Below, piece after piece: positions 23,451 through 37,557 of a DNA stretch of 64,000 nucleotides. Both the position numbers and the translations under genes were made by a program. The notes beneath the pieces are model-generated. The model was not told where the DNA came from. It made no database searches and saw only the letters and a list, made by a program, of their open reading frames with translations. Within the stretch, counting starts at the first letter, position 1; every line of letters begins with the position of its first letter. Source of the stretch: Triglochin maritima (lineage: Eukaryota; Streptophyta; Magnoliopsida; Alismatales; Juncaginaceae); the NCBI GenBank assembly GCA_963682175.1, contig OY821777.1:513501-577500 (forward strand), in the 5' to 3' direction.

Positions 23451-26400
23451 ATGGCGAAATACGAGCACGGGATGGACATAAACAGCCTGAAGTCGACCTC
23501 CATCAACGGCGTGAAGGTCTACTCCATCGCTCGCCACCGCTCCCTCCCGCCCTGGGTCCCGCCAAACAAGCAGAAGACCCTTCGCAAGGATAAGCGTCAG
23601 TCACTTCCCTCCTCTTTGGATTTCATATTCACTAGTGCATTGTAAGACTAAGAATCACTTGTTTTATTGTTTACTCCCAAATAGATTACAGGGAAAGAAT
23701 CGACTTGATTCAAGACTTGTGGTTCGAAACTGCAACAACCAAAATTAAAGCCACGCCTGACGGAGAGTATCTGATCGCTTCAGGTACATTACGAACTTGT
23801 TTTTAGTTTATGATTGGTTCAGAGGAAGTGGACGAACATCTACAAGTCCAGTTCTTAGAACTCATGTTTCCGGAACTCTAATTCTCAGAACTATAGCTCA
23901 CGGAACTCCAGTTTTAGTGATTCTTACAAAGTCAATGTTTTGATATAGTGAAGAAAAATATTATGTTTTTTACATTACTAGAAAAAACAATTTAAGATAA
24001 ACAGCTGGGAACTGGACTTCCTCTGGTTTTTGAGTGGAGGTGTGGAACTCTATTTCCAAAAAAATTGAAGTTTTCCTGCACACCAATCACCCATAACTCA
24101 TTTCAGAATTTCAGTTCTTCTTACTTACTTGAGTTTTATTGCAAACCAGTCATACTATTAAATTGGTTATTTTTTAATTAAGTCCTTTTGCAATAATACC
24201 CTTTAGAATTTTTATGTGATATTGTATTGTATTTGTATTTTTTGTCGATTATGTCAATAAGAGACTCGACAAACTTTTGAAATGATTCTTTTATGGCCAC
24301 ATCAGTCACCTTGTGTCTAATAAAGAGGAAGGCAATCAAAACCCATCAAATGTTTAATGTTTACATTCAGTTGCCACTCTGTCGATCAAGTGTAATTTAT
24401 TTTTCACCTTATTGTCGAAATGTTTCAGTTAGAAAGTTGTTATTGTAGCAAAAGTTCTTCAAACGTCCCTATAAGATCTTTCATGTGATTATATTATTAC
24501 TTTGCATTTTAAGTACCTTGTGTAACCTCAAGTGACGATGTGAAAGCATTATTTTCCGTCATTCATGAAATCAAATGCTGATGTTAGGCTTGTCTCCTTG
24601 TAGCAAAGGTTATTTGCAATGTTAGTTGATAATCCACTTAAAAAGTTAATATATGCATATTGTCATAGCATTCCAGAATTTTTAAGTTTCTGCAATTGTT
24701 TTTTCTCACGATGGTTATTCAATGGATATTTGGTATTATATATATGTACAACTGCAACTTTATCAGCTCCGTGGTGTTGTGCTTAATATGTGAATCTGCA
24801 TTTATCATTTTTACCCCCGGATCAGGTATTTATCCCCCTCAAGTTAAGGTGTACACAGTGAAAGAATTAGCACAGAAGTTTGAGAGGCATCTTATATCGG
24901 AGATTATAAATTTTCAGGTATTCATATTTTTAGTAGTGCCATATTGTCTTTACACAACACTGGAAGTATTCATTTCAGTCACATTTTATATTTTCCCTCA
25001 GAAAATGTTTGCGATTTGTGCTTGTTAATTTCCCCATGGTTTATTTATGTTAATAAATTTTCTAGTGTCCTTTATAACCTCTTCATGATAATAAAAAAAC
25101 CCTCTCCACTTCCAATGCTATTTCTGTGGGGGTATTGTGGTAAACTAGTAATGATGGTTTATCCCTGTTCAAGTAGGTACTTGATGATGACTATTCCAAG
25201 ATGGCATTTCTATGTGCTGATCGATCAGTATGTCTCCATGCAAAGTATGGCAGTCACTATAGCCTTCGGATTCCAAGGTCACCATGCCCTTACACATACT
25301 ATTATTGTCATTGCTATTGATCTATCTGTTTAAATCTGTAACGTAATAATTAATGAACTGTTTATATTGTTACAGAAGAGAAAGAGTGTAACTCAAGTTA
25401 TTGATTTTGTTCATTAATTTATAATATTTTTTGGTGTTTATTGATGTTTATCACACATGTATGATCCTTGTACCCAACCATTTTATTATGTACTGGATGT
25501 CCTGTTATGATATGTGAAGACCAGAAGTGCGAAAATAATCTGGTTTACGTCTACATAGTTAGAAAAAAATGATTTTTATCGAAATAGATCCTGTCAAGTT
25601 GATGGATCACATTTAAACTTCTTACCTGATGCCAATATGTAGTATCTCATAAAATATTACAACATCAAATAGTTTATTTTTGTGATCTTCAAAACTCAAA
25701 TATTTAATAATGTATTTTCAGTGGTATTTTATAGCTGATCTCAACAAGATACCAGATTTTTTACAAAGTAAAAGTAATAGGGTAAGGCCACAAATTCTCT
25801 GTCTTCTTGACTGTCTGTGTTCAGAAGTAAATGACAGTAGATGTTTGGAAATGAAATTTTTGGAACAGCTTGAATTTAATCAATGGAGCTTTCTCAATCT
25901 CATGTTTTGATCACCACGAGGTTTGCATGTTTTTACATTATATGACTGAAACATTTGGCTGGGTATGAATGATATCATGGAAGAGTTTGGTGTTAAATAA
26001 CGAATTACATTACTCAATATTCTCTTTAATGACTCTTCCTCACAGGATGGGAAGGGATCTCACATACGATTGCTGGTCATGTGATTTACTTTGTGCTGCT
26101 TCTTCACCAGAAATTTATAGAATCAATCTGCAACAGGTTATGATTTTCACATTGTTTCTCTTAAAAAATCATAATTTCATATTCTCGTATGAGTTTCCAA
26201 GCATACTATTGAGTAATGACATAGACATTTGTGGATGAACTTGGAATGGTTAATCTATCTATTGTTTACCTCTTTGATGTTTGAAGTGTATACGAGGCTC
26301 CCTTCATTGATATATCTTGTCTATACAGATTTTGTGGGAAAATCAATATTCCTTTTTAGTAAGATTCTGTTAGATTACTTGTTGAACCTGTTACTTTTCC

Positions 26401-29400
26401 AGTAAATTTCGTTTGCCCCTAAACATTGGCAAGTGAATTTAGTTGGTAGGTCATTGGACATCACTATATAAATACAGACTAGGAATTGAAGATAAATTTT
26501 ATCGGCAAATATCATGTGAATGGTGCATGTCAGCTGTCAGAAGCATGTGTGTTTACTGTAATTGCTCCCTATTGAGTAAGGAGTTACTTGTCTTATTATA
26601 GTGGCTACTTTCACACAAAGAACTTATTGCTGGTGGAGTCTAGATTCGTGCCATTATGCAGATCCACAGATCTCACAAGTCATTTTATAGTCAAATACTA
26701 TTCAATGGAGCACAATTATTTACTCCCCTAGCGCTATTTTGTTTCACAGCAAGCTATGATGATAAAAGCGCAAGGACCCAAGGAAAATATTGTGATTTCA
26801 TTTGCCATTTTGCCTTTGAGCTACTTTAACATTTGATATCTTTACTTTGCCACTGAACAAGTTTCTTGCTTCTTAATTGTAGACTATTGTCCGGTAACTA
26901 TGATCTGTAATATTGTTGGGAGCCCTGAACCATGTTGTTTCCGTAGTTGTTTCGTGTTGGTTCTTTTAAAGGAATGTCAACCTGAGATAGAATGAAATGC
27001 AATTTATAAGTAGTCCTTGAATCAAAGTATAGTATATTATGATTAACTTTAATTGAAACTAATTAATTAAAATTTCTTTTGATTGTTGAAGTGTTTTATA
27101 GAGTATGTTCTGGGACTCACACATGCAAAACATATAGTCAAATAATATATTTTCTATCACATGCCGACTTAGCAATTTTACAATTGTTCAAATATTATAT
27201 TTAGTCATAGTGCTTTTTGCTATTTTTATGTTGATGGTTATGCTTAAATCCGAACTTTTCCTTAAATATGCAGGGGCGCTTTCTAACTCCACTTAACAGC
27301 CATTCACCAGCTATAAATGTAGTGTCTCGAAGGTTTGTGTTTCCATTCTATGTTTCTACTTGTTAACATTGATTTATTTATATTTTTTGTTTGGGGGGGG
27401 GGGGGGTGTCACTTGCCAAATGCAGTTCAGTTCATGGCCTTGTTGCTAGTGGTGGAGAAGATGGAGCTGTTGAATGTTATGATTTGAGATCAAAGTCTTC
27501 AGTTGGTAGGATTAATGCAGTTACCCTCGAAGGTGACGCTGACAAGGTATTAATTTTTGCAACAACACCACAATTTTTTATCGCAATGATTAATTTATGT
27601 AGCACCCGTATTTATATTTTATGGGGGTTTGCTTTTTCTCAGGAGGTTACTGCTTTGCAGTTTGATGATGGTGGTGGCTTTACCTTGGCTGTAGGAAGTA
27701 GTGCTGGAAAGGTAGATGAATATATGCACATTTTTTCATTTATTTCCATGCTAAGTGCAAACATGGTTACGTTTTGAAGCATGTTTTGTGAGTTGATGCG
27801 TCCCATTTTAGTTCACATTCTGTGGCCCTTAAGACATTGGATTCCATAATGATAATAAAGACGACTCACTTTGTCTTGAGACTCAATAGTCATCATCCTT
27901 TGAATCTTAACGTTGTCAGCTCCTTCCAGTTTATCTTAATTTTTGTTGTTTTTGTTTGTCATTTCCATGTTGAATTGCCCATCATTGTTGTGGTACATCT
28001 ATGTGACCTTGTGCTCGTCTTGTATCAATTAACTGACCATATTTGCTTTATGCTACATGGTCAGGAGCAGAAGTGTTTGACAGAATTTTCTCTCTGCTTT
28101 TCTACTATTACTGCATGCCATTTCATATGGATTTGGCAAGTTAGCAGTTGATTTGCCAATAAACCCACATAGTCAAGAGCAGAAGTATTTAGGATGAACT
28201 CATCCACCACACTGTATCCAAACTTAATTTACTAATTCAGGATCAGTTGTATCATATTTGTACCGTCCTTCGACCTGACAATCCTTTGTTATTTTACCAA
28301 TAAAAAAAACAAAAAACAATCCTTTGTTATTTTAAGCATAGGTTAAGTCTAAAATAGCAAATCCATATCTTGGTAATATGATGAATATGTCCATGCAGCT
28401 GTGTCTTGAGGCATGCCCTGTCGAATGCCCGATGCCTTTCTCCTCACATGCTACTTTTTTGGCTTTTACATGTCATTAAATTCGAGTTAGATGTATTTAA
28501 TTATTTATGTTTCGGCCCAATATGCCAATGCTAGGACCACTAATCGCCCTTTATTTTGGAAGTTGTAGATAGCTAATATGTGTTACTCTTGTCTTATATG
28601 ACCATACCGAGTTAGGTATCTCATCTCATTGTTCCATTTCCTCTTGCAAGTGCAGATAATGATTTATGATCTTCGTTCATCTCGTCCTGTACGAGTTAAG
28701 GACCATATGTAAGTTATCGTTTCTTGATCATTATGACTGCACATATACAGTGGACCATTTATTCTTGATCTCGATAGATAAGCATATGCTTCTCTTGTAC
28801 AGTGACATTGTTAGTTGAGAAATTCGGAAAACATTAAATTACTTCTGACTTCTTATTGAGAAATGCTAGAAGATCAACCAAAATGTACAAATATATATGT
28901 TTAGCTCAGCTCATAATGAATTCTATAATTCAACCTTTTTCTTTTCTCAGGTATGGTAGTCCTATCATTGACGTCAAGTGGCACCAGACTCCAAATTCTA
29001 CAAGACCAAAACTGATCAGCACAGATAAACATATTGTCAGGATTTGGGATCCTGAAACGGTGAGATGAGTATTTGAAAAACATTGCAATTGTAATTTTCT
29101 AGAATACGTGGTTGACTATGGTATCAACTTTGTAATTATCTAAAAGAACCGGTGAAACTGTAAAGAAAACCTTGAAGAATTCACATAGGCTTTTGTAGCC
29201 GTCATTTATGTATTGGCTCAGGGCTCTTTTCTAATTTCTGTACTAGTGTACTGGTGTTTTTTTTCTAAAAAAGAAAAGAAACTCACAAAAATCTCAAATA
29301 GCCTTTGTAGTGGCTAGATTGTTAATCCTGGTTCTGTTATCTTGAGTTCCTAGACTAGAGGTTCTTATTCAGTATGCTCCTCTGACTCTCTTGTCCTTTG

Positions 29401-32400
29401 CCTTTTCTATCGGTCTATCGCTATTTGCTATCATCCGATGTTTTAGATGCTAAAAGGTGTGCCACAATGGTTCAATGACCTATCACTATCTCCAAACAAC
29501 AGCTGCTGCTACAACAGCAACAGAGCCCCAAATACCAAACAATGTGTTTATGTATGCTCTTTAAAAATAAAAACATAGAACTATGTCACTTTTCAAAAAT
29601 GCATGCTAATTGCAGACTCTGTCCTTTTACCATTTTTTTGTGTAGGTCCTGGTTGTTACTGGCTTTTGGCTTTTCACATTGAAAATGTTTGATAGCTATA
29701 TCAACTTAATCACCTATAATTTGAAAAAAAGCATTGTAAACATATGTTAGTTTTTCTTTCTTATTTTTCAGGGAGAAAATTTTACCAGCATTGAACCAAA
29801 CGGAGGAGCTATCAATGATGTTTGCGTATTTCCCAATACGGGGCTAATATTGTTAGCTCAGGATTGCAGTCGGATAGCTTCATATTTTATACCTGCTCTA
29901 GGACCTGCACCGAAGTGGTGCACACATCTCGATAGCATGACAGTATGACATTGTTTTACACCATGAGTTCCTTTATATTAAATTTCATTTTGTTGACTTT
30001 TAAATCATATATATGCTACCTTTATAGGAAGAGTTGGAGGAGGAGCCTCAGACTACCATTTATGAGAACTACAAATTTGTAACCAAAGAAGACCTTGAAC
30101 GGTTGAACTTGAATTTGAATGAATTGATAGAAAATTCTTTTCTGAAGGCGGAGATGCATGGTTTCTACATCAAGTATGACTTATATAAAAAGGTGCAGAT
30201 TGTCTTTTGCACATATTTCACACCTGATTATTATTCTTGAACTTGTCTTGGGCATGTATAGGTTGAGGAATTGAGTTCTTGCTGGTTCCTTTTTTCTTCT
30301 ATTTTTGCCAATTCTCTTGCCTTTTCCTTTTTGGTTCTTTGGACATTGGAATTACACATATTGTAATTAGCCTGTGAACAAAGTTCCCATTCCTATGCTA
30401 CAAAGTCATTATAAAATTGTTGTTTGTGATGCCAACCATCTGTTTCCTCTTTTTTACAGGCAAAAGCCCTGGCGGAACCATTTGCTTATGATGCTTATAT
30501 TGAAAAGAAGAAGCAGGAAAAGCTGGAGGCTGAACGTGCTTCGCGCATAACAGTTTGTTTTTCTCTCCTTTTATGTAGTCTATAATACAGTGAGTGCTGG
30601 AGTCCACCATAAGTACATGATTGGATATTTATTCAAAAAATTCAGCAACTTGTCGTGCGGACATGCACTTGTTATATTAGGGCTACACTTTTGAGGTAGA
30701 CAACCCTTTGATGATGCATACAGTTGATGGCTAGGTTCTTTGAGATTGCCTTGGGAAACACGTAATGAAAATTTTAAGCACCCTTTTTGGTCATTAGTTC
30801 TGCGTATCAACCTTAGCTGCTTTTTACAGATGTGTTGTTTAGGATGCTATGATCTTTCTTAGGCTACTTTGTGCAAGCAGACTAGGGCTATGCCTTTTTT
30901 CCCCTCATTTGACATAGTTCATTGGATGCATTTGTGAAGATCTTTCTTTAATTGTCACTCTAGTTCTGCTTTGCTTCATCCAGATAAAAAAGAGGAGACT
31001 GCCAAGGGTAAACAAGGATCTTGCATATCGGCTTCTTGAAAATGAAGAGGAGGATGAAATGATGAATGATGACACAAACACAAAGAAGAAGGCTTCGAAG
31101 AAAAATAAAGGATTGACCTCTGAGTTGTTGACAGATAATCGATTTACAGATATGTTTGAGAATAAGGTAACTGGTAACCTAAGCACTTGCTGCCCACTTA
31201 CCTAGTAGGCTAGTATGCAATAATTTTCGCGTTGATGTGCCCCTGTTGTCTTTTCGTTGAACTCACTACAGGAAACCATTATTGGAGCCAGTCTTTGCAA
31301 TTTCATCTAATCATAATCAATTTGTACTTGGCCAACTCAAGTAACATTATTGAATAGTCACAACTCAAGGTCGATGATTAGACTTGTACTTTAACCGATA
31401 ATAATTGCACATCTCAATTGGTCCTAGTATAGAGAATTGTCCTGTCATTAAATATTATGCGTGGAAGTTTTCCGCGTTGGAATCATTCAGTATCAGTTTG
31501 TGTGAACACATGAGCTCAAACAGTTCAAGGCAATTAGGCATTAGTTCTTTTTTTCCCTGTAACTTCTTACATAAGATGGACATTTTGATATGACATTTTG
31601 ATGTGCGTGATTTAATATCCTAACTGGCACAGGATTTTGAAGTTGATAAGTTCTCCTCGGAGTACCTTTCTTTGCATCCTCAAGCTTCTAAAAAGCAAAC
31701 TTCTCTGGTTGATGAACACTTTGATCTAGTCTCCGATGACGAAGAACAAACAAGTGACGGCTCGGATGCTTCAGCATCTGTATCAGAAGATGAATTTGAT
31801 GAGGGAAAAGATAGAACCAAGACAAAGACAAAAGTACCAAGGTATGATTTTTGGAGCTTATTCATGTTCTCCATTTCTGGGCAGATAGGTACAATTGTTG
31901 ATGATATATCTGTTTTTCCTGTAATACTTTGGACATGTTGGGTCATTTCAGTTTCTCAGGTGTTTTCTTATCTGGTATTTTTCTGTTTGCTTTCTTATTT
32001 GGTATTTTTCATGCTTTCTGGGTCAATTCAAAATATTCCTGTCTGGTGAGTTCTGTACAAGCAAATGCTGCACATATTTTGAAAATTTTAATGCAGGATA
32101 CTTTATCATAATACTTCCCTACATTAGCGCCAATTATGCGTTCTAATAATACTACTATTTATCTAGTTGGACGCCCTTTCTAACACTGGCTTACTTTATT
32201 GTTCTTTACACGTTTAATTTCATTTGCTTAAATTATGATGACACATGAAATGTTAGATCGGACAATTTTCAATTCCATAAGCACATTGACATCCTTCTGA
32301 CTTAGTCGAGTTTGCAGGCTTTATGAAGTTAAAGATGAACGTCATGCAGAAGCGTTCCGAGAGGGTCTTTCTTTGGCTGATGAGGATGCCCTTCCGCTCG

Positions 32401-32657
32401 GTGATAGGGTTTCTGCCCTACAAGATCAGCGGAAGTCGGGTGTTCCTAGTGGAGTGAAGTTTGGGCCAGGGGGTTCTCGTGAAATCTCCTTCATCTCTAG
32501 AAGTTCCAAGAAACAGCACAAGGATGATGATAACCCAGAGGAGTCTCGTGCTGGAAAGCGAAGGGGCATCCAACCGTTGGGCTTGAAGCCAGATAGATCA
32601 GATTTTCGCGGTGGTCGTGGTGGAAGAAGAGGTCATCGTGGTAGAGGACGTCGCTAA
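23451..32657 (+). CDS. NOL10: Nucleolar protein 10 (NOL10/Enp2), WD40 ribosome-biogenesis factor
   Basis: Sixteen exons, all in phase: 23451-23595, 23685-23783, 24826-24917, 25177-25277, 26046-26136, 27274-27332, 27426-27546, 27643-27711, 28656-28708, 28951-29059, 29772-29942, 30028-30192, 30460-30552, 30984-31166, 31633-31841, 32318-32657, giving 699 residues. Landmarks: NGVKVYSIARHRSLPPWVP, IYPPQVKVYTVKELAQKFERHL, WD40 blades with SGGEDGAVECYDLR and IVRIWDPETGENFTSIEP, then YENYKFVTKEDLERL and FIKYDLYKKAKALAEPFAY-like NUC153-region sequence, acidic stretches (DLVSDDEEQTSDGSD) and a C-terminal GGRGGRRGHRGRGRR. Family knowledge: the yeast homologue Enp2 acts in the small-subunit processome; the Arabidopsis homologue is EDA7. 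The gene appears intact. A 14-base G run lies just before exon 7. Confidence 0.94.
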
Positions 32658-33640
32658 CCAACTCCAGTGGATAGCCCTTTCTTTCTAGGGAGGGGAAATT
32701 GAAATTTTGTAGTTTTGAGCATTCATTTCGAGATGTAAAAATACGGATTAATTTATTATTTATATGCAATTTTGCTCCATTGTGTTATTGTGTATTGCTT
32801 CTCGTCTCAGCCGAATTCTCCTTGAGTGCAGTATATTAGATACAAATATGATCACGAGGTGTTGGCATTTTTAGACTTATTTGTATAATGTTCTAGTTTT
32901 TTGTACAATTATCTTCGTGTGTAGATTATTGGGTGAGTTTTATGGCGTAATCACTTGCCACATCCCCAGAAGAAATGACCATTTAAGAAATGACCATTTA
33001 AACTACAATATAGGAACTTCTCCCACTTCTACTTGGAGTGTGTACGCAGCCAAGGGACCTCTCCATCGCTTCGAAAGACTTATCTTGTTGGCCATTAAAG
33101 ATTTACCTTCAGTTATATGTTATAGATAATTCTTCTTCTTCTTCTTGTCTACAATTTATAAACATAAAATGTAATTATTAAATCATGAAGGTATGCTTTA
33201 ATGTCTATAGGACTGACATTTTCCATCGTGACATGATTACACGAAAGGATATGACACAATCTTGTGACAATATTAAGATACGATAGAATTTTTTTATGGT
33301 CCATTAGCTTAATTACGAAGATTCATAAAAAAGAGTATAAAAATACTAGACGTGGTTAGATAACGACAAAATTATACAGGACGTATTTATTTTAAGGATC
33401 CCAGGACCACGTGAGCAACCACGTTACCTGCACAGTCACGGTGTTTTTTGTTTGAAAAAGAGAGTTTAGTGTGTGAACACTGATACATTCTTTTTCGACG
33501 TTGCGTAAGTTTTTTTGGTAACATGGTTTCTTATCATGCGATCAATATTTATGTGGATTTTTTTTCAAAATAAACTTTTTTTAATTTTTTTAGTCAAAAT
33601 AGACATCAATAAAAAGTATTTGCTAAACTAGACTCGCTTG
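32658..33640. other. Intergenic, 3' side of NOL10
   Basis: Probable 3' UTR to about 32800, then AT-rich sequence with a (CTT)n run near 33130-33147. No gene recognised. Confidence 0.45.
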
Positions 33641-33654
33641 TTTTTTAGTGCATA

Positions 33655-33820
33655 TAGAACTCGACATCACCAGTGTCGAGTTCTCTTTAGCAGAACTCGA
33701 CATCACCAGTGCCGAATTCTTTTTTTTATTGCCCAACACTTGTTATATTTCACTCTACGTGAGGTTGGAGGAGAACAATGATTCAAATAGAACTCGACAC
33801 TAGGGATGTCGAGTTCTATT
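33655..33820. repeat. Repeated imperfect palindromes GAACTCGACAYC/GATGTCGAGTTC
   Basis: Three 26-28 bp imperfect palindromes, near 33657-33684, 33696-33721 and 33790-33818, have arms GAACTCGACA and TGTCGAGTTC (the second arm varies to GCCGAATTC in one). Decayed half-sites (AGAACTTAGGATC, AGAACTCGGCAT) continue to about 33940. Confidence 0.75.
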
Positions 33821-33955
33821 TGAACTGTTCTCCTGACACTTAGATCGTGCATGAGACGGTTGAACGATCATGAGAACAGTTTCTTAAATAGAACTTAGGA
33901 TCTGAGATGCCAAGTTTAATAGGCAGAACTCGGCATTACAGTCATGATGTTTGGT

Positions 33956-34408
33956 ATGGATAAAGATGATGAAGGATCTTTGTTGGTCGTGTATAATGAG
34001 AAATTAGAATGTAACGGAGATGTAACAGAATAGACATGATCTGACCGCAAATTGGTAGTTGTTCCGTTGAACATAAAATATGAGGATTTAATGGATGTTA
34101 TAAGATCTGAATGTTGTAATCCATACAATATGTTTGATGTCAAGTTGACGACGAAATTGTCATTAAACAATGATTGGACATACGTTCCATTAACTAATGA
34201 TAGGTCGGTTTATAGATTGATGTGTTTGTTTAAACGGATGTCTGTGGTTGGAGTGTATGTGGAAGCTGAACCTAAAGTGTCCGACCCTACGCTGACAACG
34301 AACACTCATTCGCCGGAGTATGATATAATAAGGTCGACCGGTTGGGACTGTGGAATAGATTTGAATATAAGTCTAAATCCTACAACCGAAGTTCCGGCAT
34401 ACCAGTAA
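33956..34408 (+). pseudogene. MuDR-type transposase N-terminal fragment
   Basis: An ATG at 33956 gives MDKDDEGSLLVVYNEKLECN with a stop soon after. The same frame block resumes with KLVVVPLNIKYEDLMDVI, NDWTYVPLTNDRSVYRLMCL and RMSVVGVYVEAEPKVSD, ending at 34408 after GWDCGIDLNISLNP. This is the N-terminal region found ahead of the zinc and DDE domains in plant MuDR-like proteins. No DDE domain follows within 2 kb. Family assignment rests on recalled pattern only, so confidence is moderate. Confidence 0.5.
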
Positions 34409-36440
34409 ATTCCATTTTTCCAATCGCATAACTTCCAAACAGACAATGAATGACCAACAAATGCGTGTGACATTCTTTCCAGCAGTGCAAATCCTTATCC
34501 TGGTCTGTCGCAATTTGAACCCGTGCAACGTGTAACGTGTAATTTGATTTTATAGGATGTGTAACGTGTAGTAACTTGTATGAATTAAATTATTATTTTT
34601 GGGGGTAAATTGAATTCAGTAGCAAAGTAAATGATATTAAATAGAAGTAAATAAATTATTTGTTATTACCTATATGCCGAACCTAAGCACCCTCTTGTTC
34701 TCGACCCAATACTTGACTCAATATTTCCATCTATTACCTCCAATGAACATTCGTGAAATTGGAATGACTATTCCCCAAAGAATAACACAACTTTTTGTTT
34801 GTTTGTTACCCATACGTCGAACCCAAGCTCTCTCTTGTTCTCGATCCTCCTCGACCCAATATTTCCATCCATTACCTCATTTGAACGTTCGTGATATTGG
34901 AACGACTCATCTCCAAATCAAGGGCAGAACATGGATCCATTTAGAAAGAAAATATTTCCATCCGTTGCTTGTATTTTGATTTTCTAGATGTCATGACTTC
35001 ATTGTATGCACGTTACTACACATTACCTTGCCAGAGGAGGAAGAGTGGCACCTTTTAAAATTTGATATTCTAGATATCATGATTTCATTATATGCATCCG
35101 ACTTATACTTGTGTAAAGTCAACTTTAAGGACCTTAAAGCTTACAATCGATAGATCGGAAGTTGGATTCCATAACAAGGTAACCCTAATTGATGGAAGAT
35201 GTAAGTTAAATTCAATAGCATGGTAACCCTAATTTATACCCACCAATGTTCTTGTATTTACCATGGTCAATTGCAAAAAATATTAAGTCACAAAAGTTGT
35301 ATGTAGAGACGCCACAAGTTACCATGGTCAACATACTATTAAATTCAACTTAACACGTCCATTGTTTAGAGTTACCCCTCTATTGCATTCAGCTTACCTC
35401 GTACATTATTAAGGTTATCCTCTATTGCATCTATATTAACCACAACTTACCACGACTAGTATTTACGTCTAAATTGATAATCAAAATTCAACTTCCACAG
35501 CCAATCAATTAGGATTACCCAGTCGGATTTACCACACTAAATTCCAGTAGACTATGGTTAATTTGCTATTGAATTCAACTTACCCAGTCATTTACTTAGG
35601 GTTACCCCGTTATTGCATTCAGTTTACCTCGTATGTTATTTTTGGGTACCCCATTTTTTAATTCAATTTAACCTGTCAACCAATTATGATTACTTTGCTA
35701 GTTTTGCCTGCTACATTCAACTAGATTTTACACTATTGTTAAATTTAATTTCCCCCGCCCATCAGTTACGATTACCCCCACAAAACATCCGTTGATTCAT
35801 CTTACTTATTCCAACTTATCGGTTCGTTGAACCAAATTATATACAATCATATACATACTTATCGGTCATATGACTGATTTACTCGAACTTATAATTGATT
35901 TACTCCTATACATTGATACATTGAACCAAATTATAATCAATCATATACAAACCACTTACAAACATAAATCTCTTCCTTGGAAGATTTATGTTTTTAAGCG
36001 ATTTGTATATATGTTTGAAAGATAAATTTACCAACTGCGTTTGCTAAATTTGATAGGGAAACATATACAATTCAAAACATATATGTTCTAACACATTACA
36101 AAAAAGAAAGAAAAAAGCACAAACCAATCACACAAAAAAGCCACATGAAGGAGCACATTTACACGAAAAACATATGAATTGCACGACCAAATTATCTAAA
36201 ACACATGAATTGCAAACAAAAACATGCTCTTTGGCAACACATAATCTCAAGTATGAATAACGCACATACCAATCACATAAAAAACCACATAAAAGAACAC
36301 ATTTCCTCAAAAAATACAAACTCCACAACAAAACTATCTGAAACACATGAATTGGAAAATGCAAAAAAAACACACAAAATCTCACTTACAAGCACAATAA
36401 AGTCCACAATTTTACAATAAAATAAAATAAAATCACATCT
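34409..36440. other. Transposon-derived non-coding region
   Basis: Contains a direct repeat around 34678-34900 (two copies of a segment with CCNATACGTCGAACC or similar and TTCCATCYATTACCT) and a degenerate tandem block at 35150-35800. The rest is AT-rich. Short open frames show no domain. Confidence 0.45.
35150..35800. repeat. Degenerate tandem repeat with TTCAACTTACC and TTAGGGTTACCCC
   Basis: Recurring short blocks ATTGAATTCAACTTACC, GTCNATTNNTTAGG and GTTACCCC appear at roughly 60-80 bp spacing, strongly diverged. The clearest copies are near 35338-35385 and 35565-35612. Confidence 0.55.
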
Positions 36441-36611
36441 CCATTCAACCAGAGTGAGAAGCTTGTGAGAAGGTTCCCTGTTAGCCTCCACGAAGTAGTA
36501 AAATAGACTCATTCCACTCTTCACATCCACACCCACATACCCAGCAAACTGTCTGAATCCAACCTATGGTTGCCCTGACAATCTCCCAACCAAGTCATCT
36601 TCTGGGTATCC
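36441..36611 (-). pseudogene. Serine carboxypeptidase-like N-terminal fragment
   Basis: On the minus strand, 36611 onward reads YPEDDLVGRLSGQP, a TAG at 36566-36564 where Lys is usual, then [20 protein letters not shown] and [18 protein letters not shown]. That is the entry of a plant SCPL protein just before the WLNGGPGCSS region. At the expected Trp-Leu-Asn-Gly a 2-base loss shifts the frame, and the sequence becomes AT-rich. The catalytic Ser, Asp and His regions are absent. An open frame upstream to 36755 may hold the old signal peptide. Confidence 0.75.
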
Positions 36612-36755
36612 CCAACACCACCCCAGAACCAACCCAAAACCCAGAATTCTCCGGACCCAAAACCCAAAATCCATCCTAGACACCAAAGGGACAGATCCAC
36701 CAGAACACGGTGGAGAGAAGGGGTCGGAAAAACTCACGGTGAGGGTCTCCTTCAT

Positions 36756-37557
36756 GGTGACGGGGGCGGATGCAGTGGCTATGGTGATGAAATCGGATCG
36801 GATCAGATCGAGAAGCTCTGAAACCTCCCAACAAGATTAATCTTTTTGGATCTTGGTCCATGATAGCCTTTTTATTGATTTTGACAATAGGATCTCTCTA
36901 TGAATGGAAAAGGGCGAGTGAAGGTTGGACCGTCAGAGTGTAGACCAGACCAGACCTCCTCTCACCACCAAGAAAGATGGCCCGTGAAATCAAAAAAATG
37001 GGATGAAAAATAAACTCACATGTTGAGGAGGGAGGATGTTGGAGGAGAGAGTGGAAGAAAGTTTTTTTGTTGTAGAAATGAAATTTTAAATTCAAAAATA
37101 AGGTTTGGGTTGTCATTGGCTACGAGGTATTCCGAGAATAAAACAGGATCCGTACTCTGAAATTGTGATGTTCGTTTTTTTCTTCTGGTGGCACAATGAC
37201 TCGCATTGTTTTGCTAAGTCGGCTTGCAAGGTCAGATGTGCGTGAAAAAGAACGTAGAATACTACTTATTTTTATTTTAACACGAGAAGTACACATTTAA
37301 CATTTTCTTTAAGATAATCATTTATAATTTAACTGGGATGATTGAGTAAGATGTGTTTGACATTATGCATTCCCGCATATGGTAATAGTGTTTGTTTTAA
37401 AAAATAATATGGCTGAATGCATGCATATGGTAATAGTTTGAAGTAAACTACTACTCTATTGCTGATTTGCTCTGGATCGTCAGTCACATATTACGATCTG
37501 CCGTAATTGCCCTCCAATTTCAAAGTAATCCATATAACTTAATTAGCATAAACATAC
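36756..37557. other. Intergenic sequence before the MUT7-like gene
   Basis: AT-rich with no recognised gene. Confidence 0.4.

Noticed and set aside
35150..35800. Interstitial telomere
   Set aside because: TTAGGG-like words are single and spaced by 60-80 bases; no head-to-tail TTTAGGG run.
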